Shown: piece by piece, positions 1 through 9,103 of the stretch
Layout: each line of letters begins with the position of its first letter
Numbering within the stretch: the stretch's first letter is position 1
DNA from: CAJBVG01 sp943371235
GTDB lineage: Bacteria; Bacteroidota; Bacteroidia; Sphingobacteriales; Sphingobacteriaceae
Assembly: GCA_943371235.1 (NCBI GenBank)
Contig: CALRTZ010000006.1
Span: 21,770-85,769 of the forward strand
DNA length: 64,000 nt
Reading direction: 5' to 3'
Program-made: the position numbers and the translations under genes
The notes under the pieces: generated by a model
Told to the model about the DNA's origin: nothing
The model's database searches: none
Seen by the model: the letters and a program-made list of their open reading frames with translations, nothing else

Positions 1-192
1 TGTACGAGCGAGTTTACACAAAGTGTCATTCTCATCTATGTTAAAAACAATTTGTGTAATACCATATCGATCTCTTACATCAATAAAAGTCATTCCACCT
101 AAATCTCTCGATTTCTGTACCCAACCACTAATAATAACCTCTTTGCCTAAATCGCTAATGTTTAATGCCCCGCAAGTATGTGTCCTTAACAT
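1..192 (-). CDS. aspS: Aspartyl-tRNA synthetase, N-terminal fragment (runs off the window)
   Basis: Reading the minus strand from the ATG at 192 gives 64 codons in frame to the window edge. The protein starts MLRTHTCGALNISDLGKEV and continues with GWVQKSRDLGGMTFIDVRD and RYGITQIVFN. This is the OB-fold anticodon-binding domain that opens bacterial class II aspartyl-tRNA synthetases, which charge tRNA-Asp in the cytoplasm. The catalytic domain lies outside the window. A possible -7 box TACTTTTG sits at 210-217 on the minus strand. The downstream plus gene is divergent. The identification rests on strong recalled family similarity; only the length is uncertain. Confidence 0.93.
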   Translation of the reverse strand, partial: MLRTHTCGALNISDLGKEVIISGWVQKSRDLGGMTFIDVRDRYGITQIVFNIDENDTLCKLART

Positions 193-273
193 ATATTTAA
201 AATGAATCTCAAAAGTATGATTTTCAGTCGAAAAATACAGATGAAATTGTAGATTTGGTTAAAACTTTATGCT

Positions 274-774
274 ATGATTAGAAAATTAGAAGACTTTTAT
301 GCGGTTTGGAATTACGAATCGGAAAGCACACTAAAAATGTTTGAAGCTATTTCGGCCGATCACTTTAAAAACACAGGCTCAGAAAACATACGAAGTATTG
401 CACGTTTAGCATGGCACATTACAGAAACAATTGCCGAAATGCTTAATCATGCGGGCTTGCCAATAGATGGCATTAGTGATGCAAGCAATGAAACTAATGA
501 TTTGGCGAAATTAATTTCAGAATACAAAACTTCTTCGGCTTCATTAATAGTGAAATTAAAATCAAATTGGTCTGACGATGTTTTAGACGATAAAGTAAAC
601 ATGTACGGAGATATGTGGGAAAAAGGCCAAGTATTAAGTGTACTTATACGCCACCAAAGCCATCATAGAGGGCAATTAAGTATTTTATTAAGGCAAGAAG
701 GTTTAGTAATACCTGGCATGTACGGACCAAGCAAAGAAGAGTGGATTGAAATGGGTTTAGCTCCAATGTTATAA
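274..774 (+). CDS. DinB-like four-helix-bundle protein
   Basis: This 166-residue protein has the three spaced histidines typical of the DinB/YfiT-like metal-binding bundle: one in the WHITET segment near residue 52 and further ones in the HQSHHRGQL segment near residue 130. Family members bind a divalent metal. Some are thiol (bacillithiol or mycothiol) transferases, but most have no known substrate, and none can be named here. It sits 2 bases before the next gene and probably heads a plus-strand operon that continues through an MFS transporter and a TerC protein. A weak -7 box TAGATTTG at 250-257 could drive it. Confidence 0.8.
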   Translation: MIRKLEDFYAVWNYESESTLKMFEAISADHFKNTGSENIRSIARLAWHITETIAEMLNHAGLPIDGISDASNETNDLAKLISEYKTSSASLIVKLKSNWSDDVLDDKVNMYGDMWEKGQVLSVLIRHQSHHRGQLSILLRQEGLVIPGMYGPSKEEWIEMGLAPML

Positions 775-776
775 CC

Positions 777-1370
777 ATGTCGTCTCACCATTTTGTTAGA
801 GAAAAGCAGGAACCTGCGCTATATATTCATTCTAACGATACACTAAACCATGAATTATTGGGAGAGCTTCTAGAATGGAGCCCATACGTAATAGTTGATG
901 AACATGCTCTATACATGATTAGCCACGAGCCTATTAAAATTGATTTAGTAGTGCAGCAAGAGTTAAGTCCCGACGATATAAATTTATGGATTGCAAACCA
1001 ATCAGCTGTTAAAGTCCTTAACCTGAGAAAGGATGCGCACAAGTTACACTCAGTGTTAGACTATTTAGAAAAAGAACAGCATTTCGCTATCAGCTTACTT
1101 GCATGTAATGACAAGAGTTTTGAAGAATTAAGTATTTACAACCATAAACTTGATATTATACAATACAGCCCTAGTTATAAAGGTTTTTATATAAACAAAC
1201 ATTTCTCCAAATGGATGCAGAAAGATTCTCTTTTGGAAATTAATAATGCGTTTGCCGAAACAAAGAACCTCGAAAAATGTACTACAACATGGAAAGTTAC
1301 GGAAGATGGAATTGTAGAAATACATGTTTCAGAAAAAACATACATTAAAGAATTTAAACTTGGCAACTGA
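777..1370 (+). CDS. Thiamine-pyrophosphokinase-like protein (tentative)
   Basis: This 197-residue soluble protein has no signal peptide. Its opening MSSHHFVREKQEPAL, followed by LLGELLEWSPYVIVDE and a predicted beta-strand-rich C-terminal half, resembles short Bacteroidota proteins annotated as thiamine pyrophosphokinase. Those enzymes transfer pyrophosphate from ATP to thiamine. I see no catalytic motif that would prove the activity, so this is recalled resemblance only. It is tightly spaced after the DinB-like gene, and its 3' end may overlap the next gene by up to 47 bases, which points to translational coupling. An alternative reading is a family of unknown function. Confidence 0.4.
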   Translation: MSSHHFVREKQEPALYIHSNDTLNHELLGELLEWSPYVIVDEHALYMISHEPIKIDLVVQQELSPDDINLWIANQSAVKVLNLRKDAHKLHSVLDYLEKEQHFAISLLACNDKSFEELSIYNHKLDIIQYSPSYKGFYINKHFSKWMQKDSLLEINNAFAETKNLEKCTTTWKVTEDGIVEIHVSEKTYIKEFKLGN

Positions 1371-2601
1371 AATTAAAGAAAAGCACGACCCCTTAGCGGC
1401 CATGCGTTTTAAAGAATTTAGGTTTTATATTTTAGGAAGATTTTTTCTTACTACGGCTGTAAATTTCCAAGCAGTGTGTGTGGGTTGGCAAATTTATGAA
1501 TTAACAAAAGATCCGCTTTCATTAGGTTTAATTGGCCTTGCCGAAGCAGTTCCTTATATTTTAATTGCCTTGTTTGCTGGCTATGTGGTAGATCACTACG
1601 ATCGCAGAAAAGTATTAATGACAGCCATTAGCATTTTAATACTCTCTTCGGCATTATTGTTTTTCTTCTCTTATAATTCCGAACAAATTTTAACAGTTGG
1701 CACCTTGCCAATTTATTTATTAATTTTTATTACTGGCTTGGCAAGAGGTTTTATTAGCCCCTCGATGTTCGCCATTATGTCTCAAGTAGTGCCTAAAAAA
1801 GTATTCGGAAATTCCTCTACATGGAATAGTACGGTATGGCAAATTGGTGCAGTAGGCGGACCAGCAATTGGCGGATTTGTGTATGGTTTTATGGGTGTTG
1901 CAAATGCCTATTTACTTAACACATTGTTTTTTGCGCTATCATTTATTTTCTTCTCGTTTATTGCAACTAGGGCAGTATTAAAATCGGAAAAGATTGAAAG
2001 TTTAAAAGAAAGTATTACCGCAGGTTTGCGATTTGTATTTTCAAATCAGCTGCTATTAAGTGCACTTTCATTAGATTTATTCGCGGTATTTTTTGGAGGT
2101 GCGGTTGCCTTACTTCCTATGTTTGCCGATCAGATTTTACAAGTAGGGCCCAAAGGACTCGGGGTATTACGAGCCGCTCCTGCTATAGGTGCATTATTAA
2201 TGGCTGTATTGCTTACACTCAAACCATTACATGCAAATGCTGGTAAAAAACTTCTGTATGCCGTTGCACTATTTGGCTTGAGCAGTATAGCATTCGCCCT
2301 TTCTACTAATTTCTATTTATCTGTATTCTTCTTAGCCTTGGGTGGCGCTTTCGATAACATAAGTGTAGTAATAAGAACTACCATTGTGCAATTGTATACT
2401 CCTGATCATATGCGAGGTAGAGTATCGTCTGTAAATAGTATTTTTATTGGATCCTCTAATGAAATAGGTGCATTTGAATCGGGATTTGCAGCACGTTTGC
2501 TTGGTCTCGTTCCTTCTGTTATCTTTGGCGGTAGTATGACGCTTTTGGTAACTGGTATTACGGCCAAGTTTGCACCAAAACTTAGAAATTTAACACTTTA
2601 A
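1324..2601 (+). CDS. MFS transporter, EntS/MFS_3 type
   Basis: This is a polytopic membrane protein of about 425 residues with roughly 12 hydrophobic segments. The loop GYVVDHYDRRKVLM near residue 90 matches the conserved cytoplasmic loop between TM2 and TM3 (G-x-x-x-D-R-x-x-R/K) of the major facilitator superfamily. The later loop YTPDHMRGRVSSVNSIF is typical of the EntS-like branch, whose members export siderophores or other small molecules by proton antiport. The start is uncertain: the ATG at 1324 overlaps the previous gene by 47 bases, a TTG at 1360 would nearly abolish the overlap, and the ATG at 1402 begins MRFKEFRFY. The substrate is unknown. Confidence 0.8.
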   Translation: MFQKKHTLKNLNLATEIKEKHDPLAAMRFKEFRFYILGRFFLTTAVNFQAVCVGWQIYELTKDPLSLGLIGLAEAVPYILIALFAGYVVDHYDRRKVLMTAISILILSSALLFFFSYNSEQILTVGTLPIYLLIFITGLARGFISPSMFAIMSQVVPKKVFGNSSTWNSTVWQIGAVGGPAIGGFVYGFMGVANAYLLNTLFFALSFIFFSFIATRAVLKSEKIESLKESITAGLRFVFSNQLLLSALSLDLFAVFFGGAVALLPMFADQILQVGPKGLGVLRAAPAIGALLMAVLLTLKPLHANAGKKLLYAVALFGLSSIAFALSTNFYLSVFFLALGGAFDNISVVIRTTIVQLYTPDHMRGRVSSVNSIFIGSSNEIGAFESGFAARLLGLVPSVIFGGSMTLLVTGITAKFAPKLRNLTL

Positions 2602-2607
2602 AAGAAT

Positions 2608-3315
2608 ATGGAATTATTATCAGATCCAAATATGTGGATTGCGTTGCTCACGCTTACTGTTTTAGAAATTGTTCTTGGTATAGACAACATTGTTTTCATT
2701 TCTATACTATCGGGCAAATTACCCAAAGAGAAACAAAAGAAAGCTCGCCAAACCGGATTGGCACTAGCGCTTATTACAAGAATTCTTTTATTACTTTCAT
2801 TAAGTTGGGTAATGAGCTTAACTGCACCTTTATTTACAGTTTTGCAACAAGAAGTTTCGGGCAGAGACTTAATTTTATTGATAGGCGGGTTGTTCTTGAT
2901 ATATAAAGCAACTGTAGAAATACATGAAAAATTAGAAGGCGAAAATCATGATACCGAAATAAAAGGTAAAGTGAATTTTAGCTCGGTAATTTTGCAAATC
3001 TTAATTTTAGATGTAGTATTTTCTCTCGACTCTGTAATTACTGCAGTGGGTATGGCAAGCCATATAGAGGTAATGATTGCTGCTGTCGTAATTGCAGTTA
3101 TCATCATGCTATTTGCTGCAGAAAGCATAAGTAAGTTTGTAAACCAACACCCAACAGTAAAAATGTTGGCATTATCTTTCTTAGTACTTATTGGTGTAAG
3201 CTTATTAGCAGAGGGCTTAGATCAACACATTCCGAAAGGATATATTTATTTTGCGATGGCATTTTCGGTGCTAGTGGAAATGCTTAATCTTAGACTTAAT
3301 AAAAAATCGAAATAA
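2608..3315 (+). CDS. TerC family integral membrane protein
   Basis: This protein of 235 residues has about seven transmembrane segments. The TerC signature is clear: VLEIVLGIDNIVFISIL near the N-terminus and its internal repeat ILDVVFSLDSVITAVGM near residue 135, each with acidic residues inside a membrane helix. TerC/Alx/YkoY proteins are linked to manganese efflux and metal loading of exported proteins, and classically to tellurite resistance. It begins 6 bases after the MFS gene, so the two are probably cotranscribed. A very long stem-loop at 3325-3402 follows the stop. Confidence 0.9.
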   Translation: MELLSDPNMWIALLTLTVLEIVLGIDNIVFISILSGKLPKEKQKKARQTGLALALITRILLLLSLSWVMSLTAPLFTVLQQEVSGRDLILLIGGLFLIYKATVEIHEKLEGENHDTEIKGKVNFSSVILQILILDVVFSLDSVITAVGMASHIEVMIAAVVIAVIIMLFAAESISKFVNQHPTVKMLALSFLVLIGVSLLAEGLDQHIPKGYIYFAMAFSVLVEMLNLRLNKKSK

Positions 3316-3324
3316 ATTAAAGCT

Positions 3325-3402
3325 CACAAAGGGCACGAAGTACTCACAATGGTACACTAAAAATTAATTGTGTGCCATTGTGAGTACTTCGTGCCCTTTG
3401 TG
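3325..3402. terminator. Long inverted repeat between convergent genes, probable bidirectional terminator
   Basis: The arms at 3325-3357 and 3370-3402 pair over 33 bp with one mismatch (a T/C difference, a G-U wobble in RNA), around a 12-base AT-rich loop. It fills the gap between the TerC gene (plus) and the M1 peptidase gene (minus), starting 10 bases after one stop and ending 8 bases before the other. The stem is much longer than an ordinary intrinsic terminator and has no clear U-tract, so it may be a mobile palindrome used as a terminator. Confidence 0.75.
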
Positions 3403-3410
3403 ACCAAATG

Positions 3411-5906
3411 CTAATTAGCTAATTTATCTATCATCGTTTGTATCTCCTGCTTCAATTCCTCTGCTTTTGCAGTGTTTTTCATCTCCTTCAATACTCCTTT
3501 TATTGCATTTAAGGCAAAAGTATTCGTTGTATTTTTTGAAACATTAAAAACTGTTTGTACTCCATTTTTAATCACCTCATCATCCATTCGCTTTATGTAA
3601 GCTTTGTAATGTGGCATAATTAAAAATAAAGTGAAATTGGTTTTGCGTTCAATTAAATTTAAAAAGAAAGTGTGTTCCGCTGCTGTTCCTTCTTTTCCAT
3701 AAAATTCTGCAATGGCTAATTGCATTCCAGAATTATTACTTGTGTGTTCTTTCTTTGCTATAAGCCAAGCTTTTTCTTTGTTAGTGCTTGCGTAAATTTT
3801 AAACAAATTAGATTCAACTAAATACGATAAATCTTTTTCTGCAGAAGCAAATGCGTCCTCATTATTCTCTTTACTATATACATCACTCAATAATTTTAAT
3901 GCCCTAGCTCTCACCATAGAATTTTCATCCTTCATCGCTAAGTTCTTTATTTTTAAATACGCTGTCTGTTGGTTTATTTCATTCAGCGATTTTATTTTAG
4001 AAATAGCCAATGTTTTTATTGAGTAGAAAGGATCGTCGAGTGCTTTTAATATTGCAAGTTGTGCCAGAGAATCTGTTTTAAATTTATCTAAGCCTTCTAA
4101 TGCTTCGTATCTGTCTAAAAATAATGGGGCATTGTAAAACATGTGTAACCACTCCTCTTTGCTGTGCATATCTTTTTTAGTACACACTAACATTTTTTCG
4201 GCATCCACATTTATTAATAATGGTTTTGATGAAGTAGTAAATTCAAATGATTGAGAAACACTGTCTACTACAATTCTTTTTCTTATCACTTTACCTGCAT
4301 CATATATATCTATGTCAATTGGCAAACGATACAAAGGATTTTTACTTAAATCTTGTTTTTGCTCAACGCTTACAATTGCTTTTTTACTTGCCTCCACATA
4401 ATCGTATTTGAATTCTAATTCAGGATGACCTTGGTTTAAGTACCATTGATTAAAAAACCAGTTTAAATCTTCGCCAGTTACTTCTTCAAACACTAAACGT
4501 AAATGATGTATTTCTACAGGTTTAAATTTATATGCTTCGAGGTATTGTTTGATGGCAGTAAAAAACGCTTTATCTCCTACATACTTTCTAAGCATGTGTA
4601 TTATTTGTCCGCCTTTTTGATATGAGTTTGCATCAAACATCGATTCTCGATCTGTTAAATCAAAACGAATCATATTCACTCTTTTGTTTACTGCAGAACC
4701 AACATAAGCATTCAGGTTATTCATTCCATCTTTATCCGCCTCATCACGTCCATATTTATATTCGTCCCATAAATATTCTCCATACGTTGCAAAGCCTTCG
4801 TTTAAGGTTAGATTTGGCCACGATTCACATGTTACTAAATCTCCAAACCAATGGTGGAACAACTCATGCGAAATAATATCTTCATCTGTTTGGTCTTCAT
4901 AATCGCGCGGTGTTTTGTTCATCGCATCGTAAAAAGTAACAGCACCGGTGTTTTCCATCGCACCCGATACAAAATCTCTTACTACAATTTGCGAATATTT
5001 ATCCCATGGATAGGTTACTCCCAATTTGTTCGAGAAAAATTCAATCATTTCTGGAGTGTTTCCAAAAATCAATTTTGCATTTGGTGCAAATTCTGGCTCC
5101 ATGTAATAATTCACTTCCATATTTCTCCACTTATCTTTATACACTTTAAACTTGCCACCTGCAAGCATAGTTAAATAAGGAGTGTGTGGTAAATCTTGTT
5201 TCCAAAAATCAGTACGAGTACCATTAGAATTGTTTGTTGAATACATCAATCTTCCATTTGATAATGTAACCATTAAGGTGTCTACAGTAATCGCAATTTC
5301 TTGGCTAAATCTTTCGTTACCCGACTCAATAGTTGGGAACCAACATGAGTTAGATTCTGTTTCTCCTTGTGTCCAAAATTGTGTTGGTTTGAATTTGTTT
5401 TTACCATCAGCATTTATAAAATAAAAGCCCTTGTCTGAATTTATGGCAGCACTTCCTTTTACTTTAATTTTATTAGGCATCGCTACGTAATCGATGTAAA
5501 CATCATAGCTTTCTTCCTTCGTAAATTTCTTGCCAAGATTGATGGTTAATTTATACCCATCATACGTATAATCCGCTTTCTTTGCATTAACTTTTACTTC
5601 ATTTATTTTATATCCTTTTGCATCTAAAATTAATTCATCGGTATCGTAAAAATAAGGGCGTACTTTTAAATTAGCTTTTCCAATTACAAAACAACTGTCC
5701 CAATTTAAATTGATGTCGAGCTTTGTATGTATGATGTCCGACAAACGCGTATAGGATGCATAGTAATTTTTGCTTTCGGGCTTGTTGTGAATAGTTATTT
5801 CTGGTAGTTGAATTTCCGAAACCGGACTTTCTGCCTTTTTAGACTTACAAGCAGATATGCCTGTGGCTACAATTAGTGCAGCACTTATTAATACTTTACA
5901 ATTCAT
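3411..5906 (-). CDS. M1 family zinc aminopeptidase, lipoprotein
   Basis: This 831-residue gluzincin has the exopeptidase motif GAMENTGAVTF at about residues 308-318 and the zinc site HELFHH with H347, E348 and H351, completed by E370 in NEGFATYGEYLW. It removes N-terminal amino acids from peptides. The N-terminus has a hydrophobic stretch followed by GISAC, a lipobox, so it is probably anchored in the envelope. The C-terminal part is a long helical region like the HEAT-like domain of M1 enzymes. Its start codon is immediately adjacent to the stop of the upstream TlpA-like gene, and the two form a minus-strand operon ending at the 3325-3402 palindrome. Confidence 0.93.
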   Translation of the reverse strand: MNCKVLISAALIVATGISACKSKKAESPVSEIQLPEITIHNKPESKNYYASYTRLSDIIHTKLDINLNWDSCFVIGKANLKVRPYFYDTDELILDAKGYKINEVKVNAKKADYTYDGYKLTINLGKKFTKEESYDVYIDYVAMPNKIKVKGSAAINSDKGFYFINADGKNKFKPTQFWTQGETESNSCWFPTIESGNERFSQEIAITVDTLMVTLSNGRLMYSTNNSNGTRTDFWKQDLPHTPYLTMLAGGKFKVYKDKWRNMEVNYYMEPEFAPNAKLIFGNTPEMIEFFSNKLGVTYPWDKYSQIVVRDFVSGAMENTGAVTFYDAMNKTPRDYEDQTDEDIISHELFHHWFGDLVTCESWPNLTLNEGFATYGEYLWDEYKYGRDEADKDGMNNLNAYVGSAVNKRVNMIRFDLTDRESMFDANSYQKGGQIIHMLRKYVGDKAFFTAIKQYLEAYKFKPVEIHHLRLVFEEVTGEDLNWFFNQWYLNQGHPELEFKYDYVEASKKAIVSVEQKQDLSKNPLYRLPIDIDIYDAGKVIRKRIVVDSVSQSFEFTTSSKPLLINVDAEKMLVCTKKDMHSKEEWLHMFYNAPLFLDRYEALEGLDKFKTDSLAQLAILKALDDPFYSIKTLAISKIKSLNEINQQTAYLKIKNLAMKDENSMVRARALKLLSDVYSKENNEDAFASAEKDLSYLVESNLFKIYASTNKEKAWLIAKKEHTSNNSGMQLAIAEFYGKEGTAAEHTFFLNLIERKTNFTLFLIMPHYKAYIKRMDDEVIKNGVQTVFNVSKNTTNTFALNAIKGVLKEMKNTAKAEELKQEIQTMIDKLAN

Positions 5907-7163
5907 TTAAATTTCGGATAATAGTTGTTTTATAAAAGATTCAAACTCTGCTTTGAACTCAACATAATGTTTACCAGTTGCAGGACCAGAGTAGCCTGTA
6001 TGTATTTTACGCACTTTCCCTTTTTTATCAATAATAATTAGAGTAGGAAAAGCTACGAAGTTTTTTAACATTGGCAGCGATTCGTTTACGTTACCTTTTT
6101 TATTTGTTCCAGCAATTAGTAGTTCGTAAGGAATAGATAAACGATTTTTAAGATTTTTTGCATTTTTTGATGCTACCAAAAAATCTTCACTTCGCTCATA
6201 ACACAAACCAATAACTTCTACTCCATTGTTTTTATTTGCATTATAAAAAGGCACTAAGTAGTTTGTTTCGTCAATACAATTTGGGCACCATGAGCCCATA
6301 ATTTGTATCAACACCACTTTGTTTTTATACTTTTCATCTTTCAATGAAATCAATTTTCCATCGATATTTTTAAATTCAAAAGTTAATTTGTCGTATTCCT
6401 CTTTTAAAAATGTAAGATTGTCGGCATCGGGCAGTTTTGCGTATTGATCATATTTTGCGCTCCAAGTTTGCTTCGATTTGTATCCCGAATAAAACTCGCC
6501 ATTTATTAACTCGGTATTATTCTTTGTAATTTCTGCTGTAAATAAATATACATGCGAACCATCAAAAGCAGATAAATACATTTTATTGCCATCTGTAAGC
6601 CCTTCTAAATATCTATAGTCGCCAGTAGTTGATAAAAACGTACCATAAGCTTTATTGTCTACTATTCTAATTTCAGCAATTGCCGTAGAAGTATCCGTTT
6701 TGTCTTCGTTGATGAATGTGCTGCTCCATGTTCCTACAAAATCAGAATTTATATTACGATTTTGCACTTTAAATCTTTCTTGAGAATTGAAGTGTGCCTT
6801 AACTGGCATTTCCATTTTATAACTCTCGTAATTTTTTGTCCAGCGACCAATTAAGGAGTCGCCCATATTTGCCAACATAAACTCCGAATCGTAAAAAGGC
6901 ATGGTAATTTTAATACTATCTCCAATTATTTCTATTTGATCTACTATTAAACGTTCTTCGGCATTGTGAATCTCCATCACATATTTGCCTTTTATATTTT
7001 TTAGTTCGAATACGAAAGGGATTTCTACAGCATCTTTGTTTAATAAGGCAGCTCGCCAAATGCCCGATTTTAAATCGGTGTTTGTATTGTATGAGCAAGA
7101 AAGTGTAAAAGTTACTGAAAACAGTAATGCTATTGCAATATTAATTTTATGTAAAATCCTCAT
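5907..7163 (-). CDS. TlpA/AhpC-TSA-like thioredoxin-fold lipoprotein
   Basis: This protein of 418 residues starts with a lipoprotein signal (lipobox-like TLSC near residue 23). A beta-rich N-terminal region resembling DUF4369 or heavy-metal-type lead domains covers about residues 30-240. The C-terminal thioredoxin domain has the redox motif WCPNC (C293, C296) in GSWCPNCIDETNYLVP and the cis-Pro region FVAFPTLIIIDKKG. Such proteins are periplasmic thiol-disulfide reductases involved in cytochrome maturation or oxidative protection. It lies directly upstream of the M1 peptidase and is divergent from the SPOR-like gene. Confidence 0.85.
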   Translation of the reverse strand: MRILHKINIAIALLFSVTFTLSCSYNTNTDLKSGIWRAALLNKDAVEIPFVFELKNIKGKYVMEIHNAEERLIVDQIEIIGDSIKITMPFYDSEFMLANMGDSLIGRWTKNYESYKMEMPVKAHFNSQERFKVQNRNINSDFVGTWSSTFINEDKTDTSTAIAEIRIVDNKAYGTFLSTTGDYRYLEGLTDGNKMYLSAFDGSHVYLFTAEITKNNTELINGEFYSGYKSKQTWSAKYDQYAKLPDADNLTFLKEEYDKLTFEFKNIDGKLISLKDEKYKNKVVLIQIMGSWCPNCIDETNYLVPFYNANKNNGVEVIGLCYERSEDFLVASKNAKNLKNRLSIPYELLIAGTNKKGNVNESLPMLKNFVAFPTLIIIDKKGKVRKIHTGYSGPATGKHYVEFKAEFESFIKQLLSEI

Positions 7164-7255
7164 TTAAATAGGTCTAGAGCCTTTAAAGTTAATAAACCTT
7201 TTAATAAATCTGATAAAATTTTCTATATTGGCAGAATTATCCATAATTATAAAAG

Positions 7256-7849
7256 ATGAAAGCAATTCGTATTTTAAGTATTTTGTTAGTTCTTAGTATT
7301 ACTCCAGCTATGATATTTGCCCAAGGAGCTGCAGAAAAAAAGAAGCTAAAAAAAGAATTAAGAACATATCGTAAGATGAAGCCAATGGAAATTCGTAACA
7401 TGAAAATGAATTACGAAAGTAAATTGAAAGACAAGAAAACGCAAGACTTACGTATAAAAAACTTACAAAGAACTTCAGACTCATTACAGAATTTAGTGAA
7501 TTCTAATAATGCAAGAGTTAGGCAATTAGAGGCTCAATTGCAATCGGCTCAAGATGCTGCTGCAAATGCAAAACCAAATTCGGCAAAAGGTTATTACTAC
7601 AGAGTACAGTTAGGTGCTTATAAAGAGTATAACATCAAAACAAAATCGGCAAGCGACGAATCTTTTAGTGCAGTTACAGAAGATTCTATGAATAAATTAA
7701 CTTTGGGTTTGTTTTATAATTTGGCAGAAGCAGATCAGTTTAAAGAAGATGTTCGCAGAATGGGTGTTAAAGATGCATACGTTGTTCCGTTTAAAGATGG
7801 CAAACGCATTACACATAAAGAAGCTGCAGAAGGACTGAAGAAACGATAA
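7256..7849 (+). CDS. Secreted coiled-coil protein with SPOR-like domain
   Basis: This 197-residue protein has a signal peptide ending in FAQ, then a charged coiled-coil region from about residue 25 to 105 (rich in K, L, E, R, Q). It ends in a domain with YYYRVQLGAYKEYN and LTLGLFYNLAEADQFKEDVR followed by MGVKDAYVVPFKDG, which fits a SPOR fold. SPOR domains bind denuded peptidoglycan at division sites. In this phylum similar proteins are often labelled ezrin/radixin/moesin family because of the coiled coil. It is monocistronic and is followed by a terminator at 7886-7921 nested in an 8-bp repeat array. Confidence 0.7.
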   Translation: MKAIRILSILLVLSITPAMIFAQGAAEKKKLKKELRTYRKMKPMEIRNMKMNYESKLKDKKTQDLRIKNLQRTSDSLQNLVNSNNARVRQLEAQLQSAQDAAANAKPNSAKGYYYRVQLGAYKEYNIKTKSASDESFSAVTEDSMNKLTLGLFYNLAEADQFKEDVRRMGVKDAYVVPFKDGKRITHKEAAEGLKKR

Positions 7850-7959
7850 AGCGAATTAACGAACTATCGAATTAGCGATAAATGGAAAAGCCCTGAGATT
7901 TAAAAATCATCAGGGCTTTTTCGTTAGTTCGTCGATTCGCTATTTCGCTAGTTCGACTA
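7850..7959. repeat. 8-bp periodic array in two inverted halves around a terminator
   Basis: After the stop at 7849 the sequence steps in 8-base words (CGAATTAA, CGAACTAT, CGAATTAG, CGATAAAT), then the terminator, then a second run in the opposite sense (TCGTTAGT, TCGTCGAT, TCGCTATT, TCGCTAGT, TCGACTAT) that ends on the stop codon of the acyl-CoA dehydrogenase. The two halves are roughly reverse complements. Every word carries TAA or TAG in the sense direction of the adjacent gene, or a near version of it. Confidence 0.75.
7886..7921. terminator. Intrinsic terminator, bidirectional
   Basis: An 11-bp perfect stem, AAAAGCCCTGA pairing with TCAGGGCTTTT, surrounds a 13-base loop. It has T-runs on both strands and lies between two convergent genes. 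Confidence 0.85.
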
Positions 7960-9096
7960 TTTAAGGATCTCTCTCGAAATCACAATACGCTGTATCTCCG
8001 AAGTGCCTTCGTAAATTTGAGTAATCTTTGCGTCGCGCATTAAACGTTCTACGTGGAATTCTTTTACGAATCCGTAACCTCCATGTATTTGTACTGCCTC
8101 TACTGCTGTTTTCATTGCCACTTCAGATGCAAACAATTTTGCCATAGAGCTCGACTGTGCATAATCCATTTTTTTATCTTTTAACCATGCAGATTTTAAA
8201 CACAACAATCTTGCTGCTTCAATTTCTGTAGCCATATCGGCTAACTTAAATTGTATCGCTTGGTGGTTGGAGATGGTTGTACCAAATGCTTTACGCTCTT
8301 TAGAGTAAGCTAAAGCTAACTCGTATGCACCAGAGGCTATACCCAATGCTTGAGATGCAATTCCAATTCGTCCACCTGCCAATGTTTTCATGGCAAACTT
8401 AAATCCGAAGCCATCTTCGCCAATTCTATTTTCTTTTGGAACTTTTACATCTGTAAACATTAACGAATGAGTATCCGAACCTCTAATTCCTAATTTATTT
8501 TCTTTAGGGCCAACTTCAAAACCAGGCATTCCTTTTTCTACAATAATTGCATTAATACCACGGTGACCTTTAGCAACATCTGTTTGCGCAATTACAATGT
8601 AGTACTCTGCAGTTCCACCGTTGGTGATCCAGTTTTTAGTACCATTTAATAAATAATGGTCGCCTTTATCTTCTGCAGTAGTGCGTTGCATCGTTGCATC
8701 AGAACCAGCCTCTGGTTCAGATAAACAAAATGCTCCAATTTTTTGCCCAGTTGCCAATGGCACTAAATATTTTTGTTTCTGCTCTTCAGAACCGTATGCT
8801 TCTAATCCGTAACATACTAATGAGTTGTTTACAGAAACAACTACCGATGCAGATGCATCTACTTTCGATAACTCTTCCATTGCCAACACATATGAAATGG
8901 TATCTAAGCCAGCACCTCCGTATTTAGGATCTACCATCATTCCTAAGAATCCTAGTTCTCCTAGTTTTTTTATTTGCTCTGCAGGAAATTTTTGATGTTC
9001 ATCACGCTCAATTACTCCAGGTTTTAATTCAGTTTGAGCGAAATCTCTCGCTGCTTGTTGAATCATTAAGTGTTCTTCTGAAAGTTCGAAATGCAT
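7957..9096 (-). CDS. Acyl-CoA dehydrogenase, short/branched-chain type
   Basis: At 379 residues this is the standard length for the family. FAD and substrate motifs are present: FCLSEPEAGSDA near residue 128, KNWITNGG, and RKAFGTTISNHQAIQFKLAD. The catalytic glutamate is at position 363 in the segment QIYEGTSEIQ, the position used by short- and branched-chain enzymes rather than isovaleryl-CoA dehydrogenase. It catalyses alpha,beta-dehydrogenation of acyl-CoA with electrons going to ETF. It is last in the panC-panD-flippase-rfaE2 operon (8 bases after rfaE2), an unrelated pathway, so the linkage probably reflects expression only. Chain-length specificity cannot be read from the sequence. Confidence 0.93.
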   Translation of the reverse strand: MHFELSEEHLMIQQAARDFAQTELKPGVIERDEHQKFPAEQIKKLGELGFLGMMVDPKYGGAGLDTISYVLAMEELSKVDASASVVVSVNNSLVCYGLEAYGSEEQKQKYLVPLATGQKIGAFCLSEPEAGSDATMQRTTAEDKGDHYLLNGTKNWITNGGTAEYYIVIAQTDVAKGHRGINAIIVEKGMPGFEVGPKENKLGIRGSDTHSLMFTDVKVPKENRIGEDGFGFKFAMKTLAGGRIGIASQALGIASGAYELALAYSKERKAFGTTISNHQAIQFKLADMATEIEAARLLCLKSAWLKDKKMDYAQSSSMAKLFASEVAMKTAVEAVQIHGGYGFVKEFHVERLMRDAKITQIYEGTSEIQRIVISREILK

Positions 9097-9103
9097 AAAA
9101 AAA

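Noticed and set aside
2634..2906. Plus-strand frame of 90 codons inside the TerC gene
   Set aside because: It is a frame-shifted shadow of the TerC coding sequence, with a cysteine- and tyrosine-rich composition unlike real proteins here.
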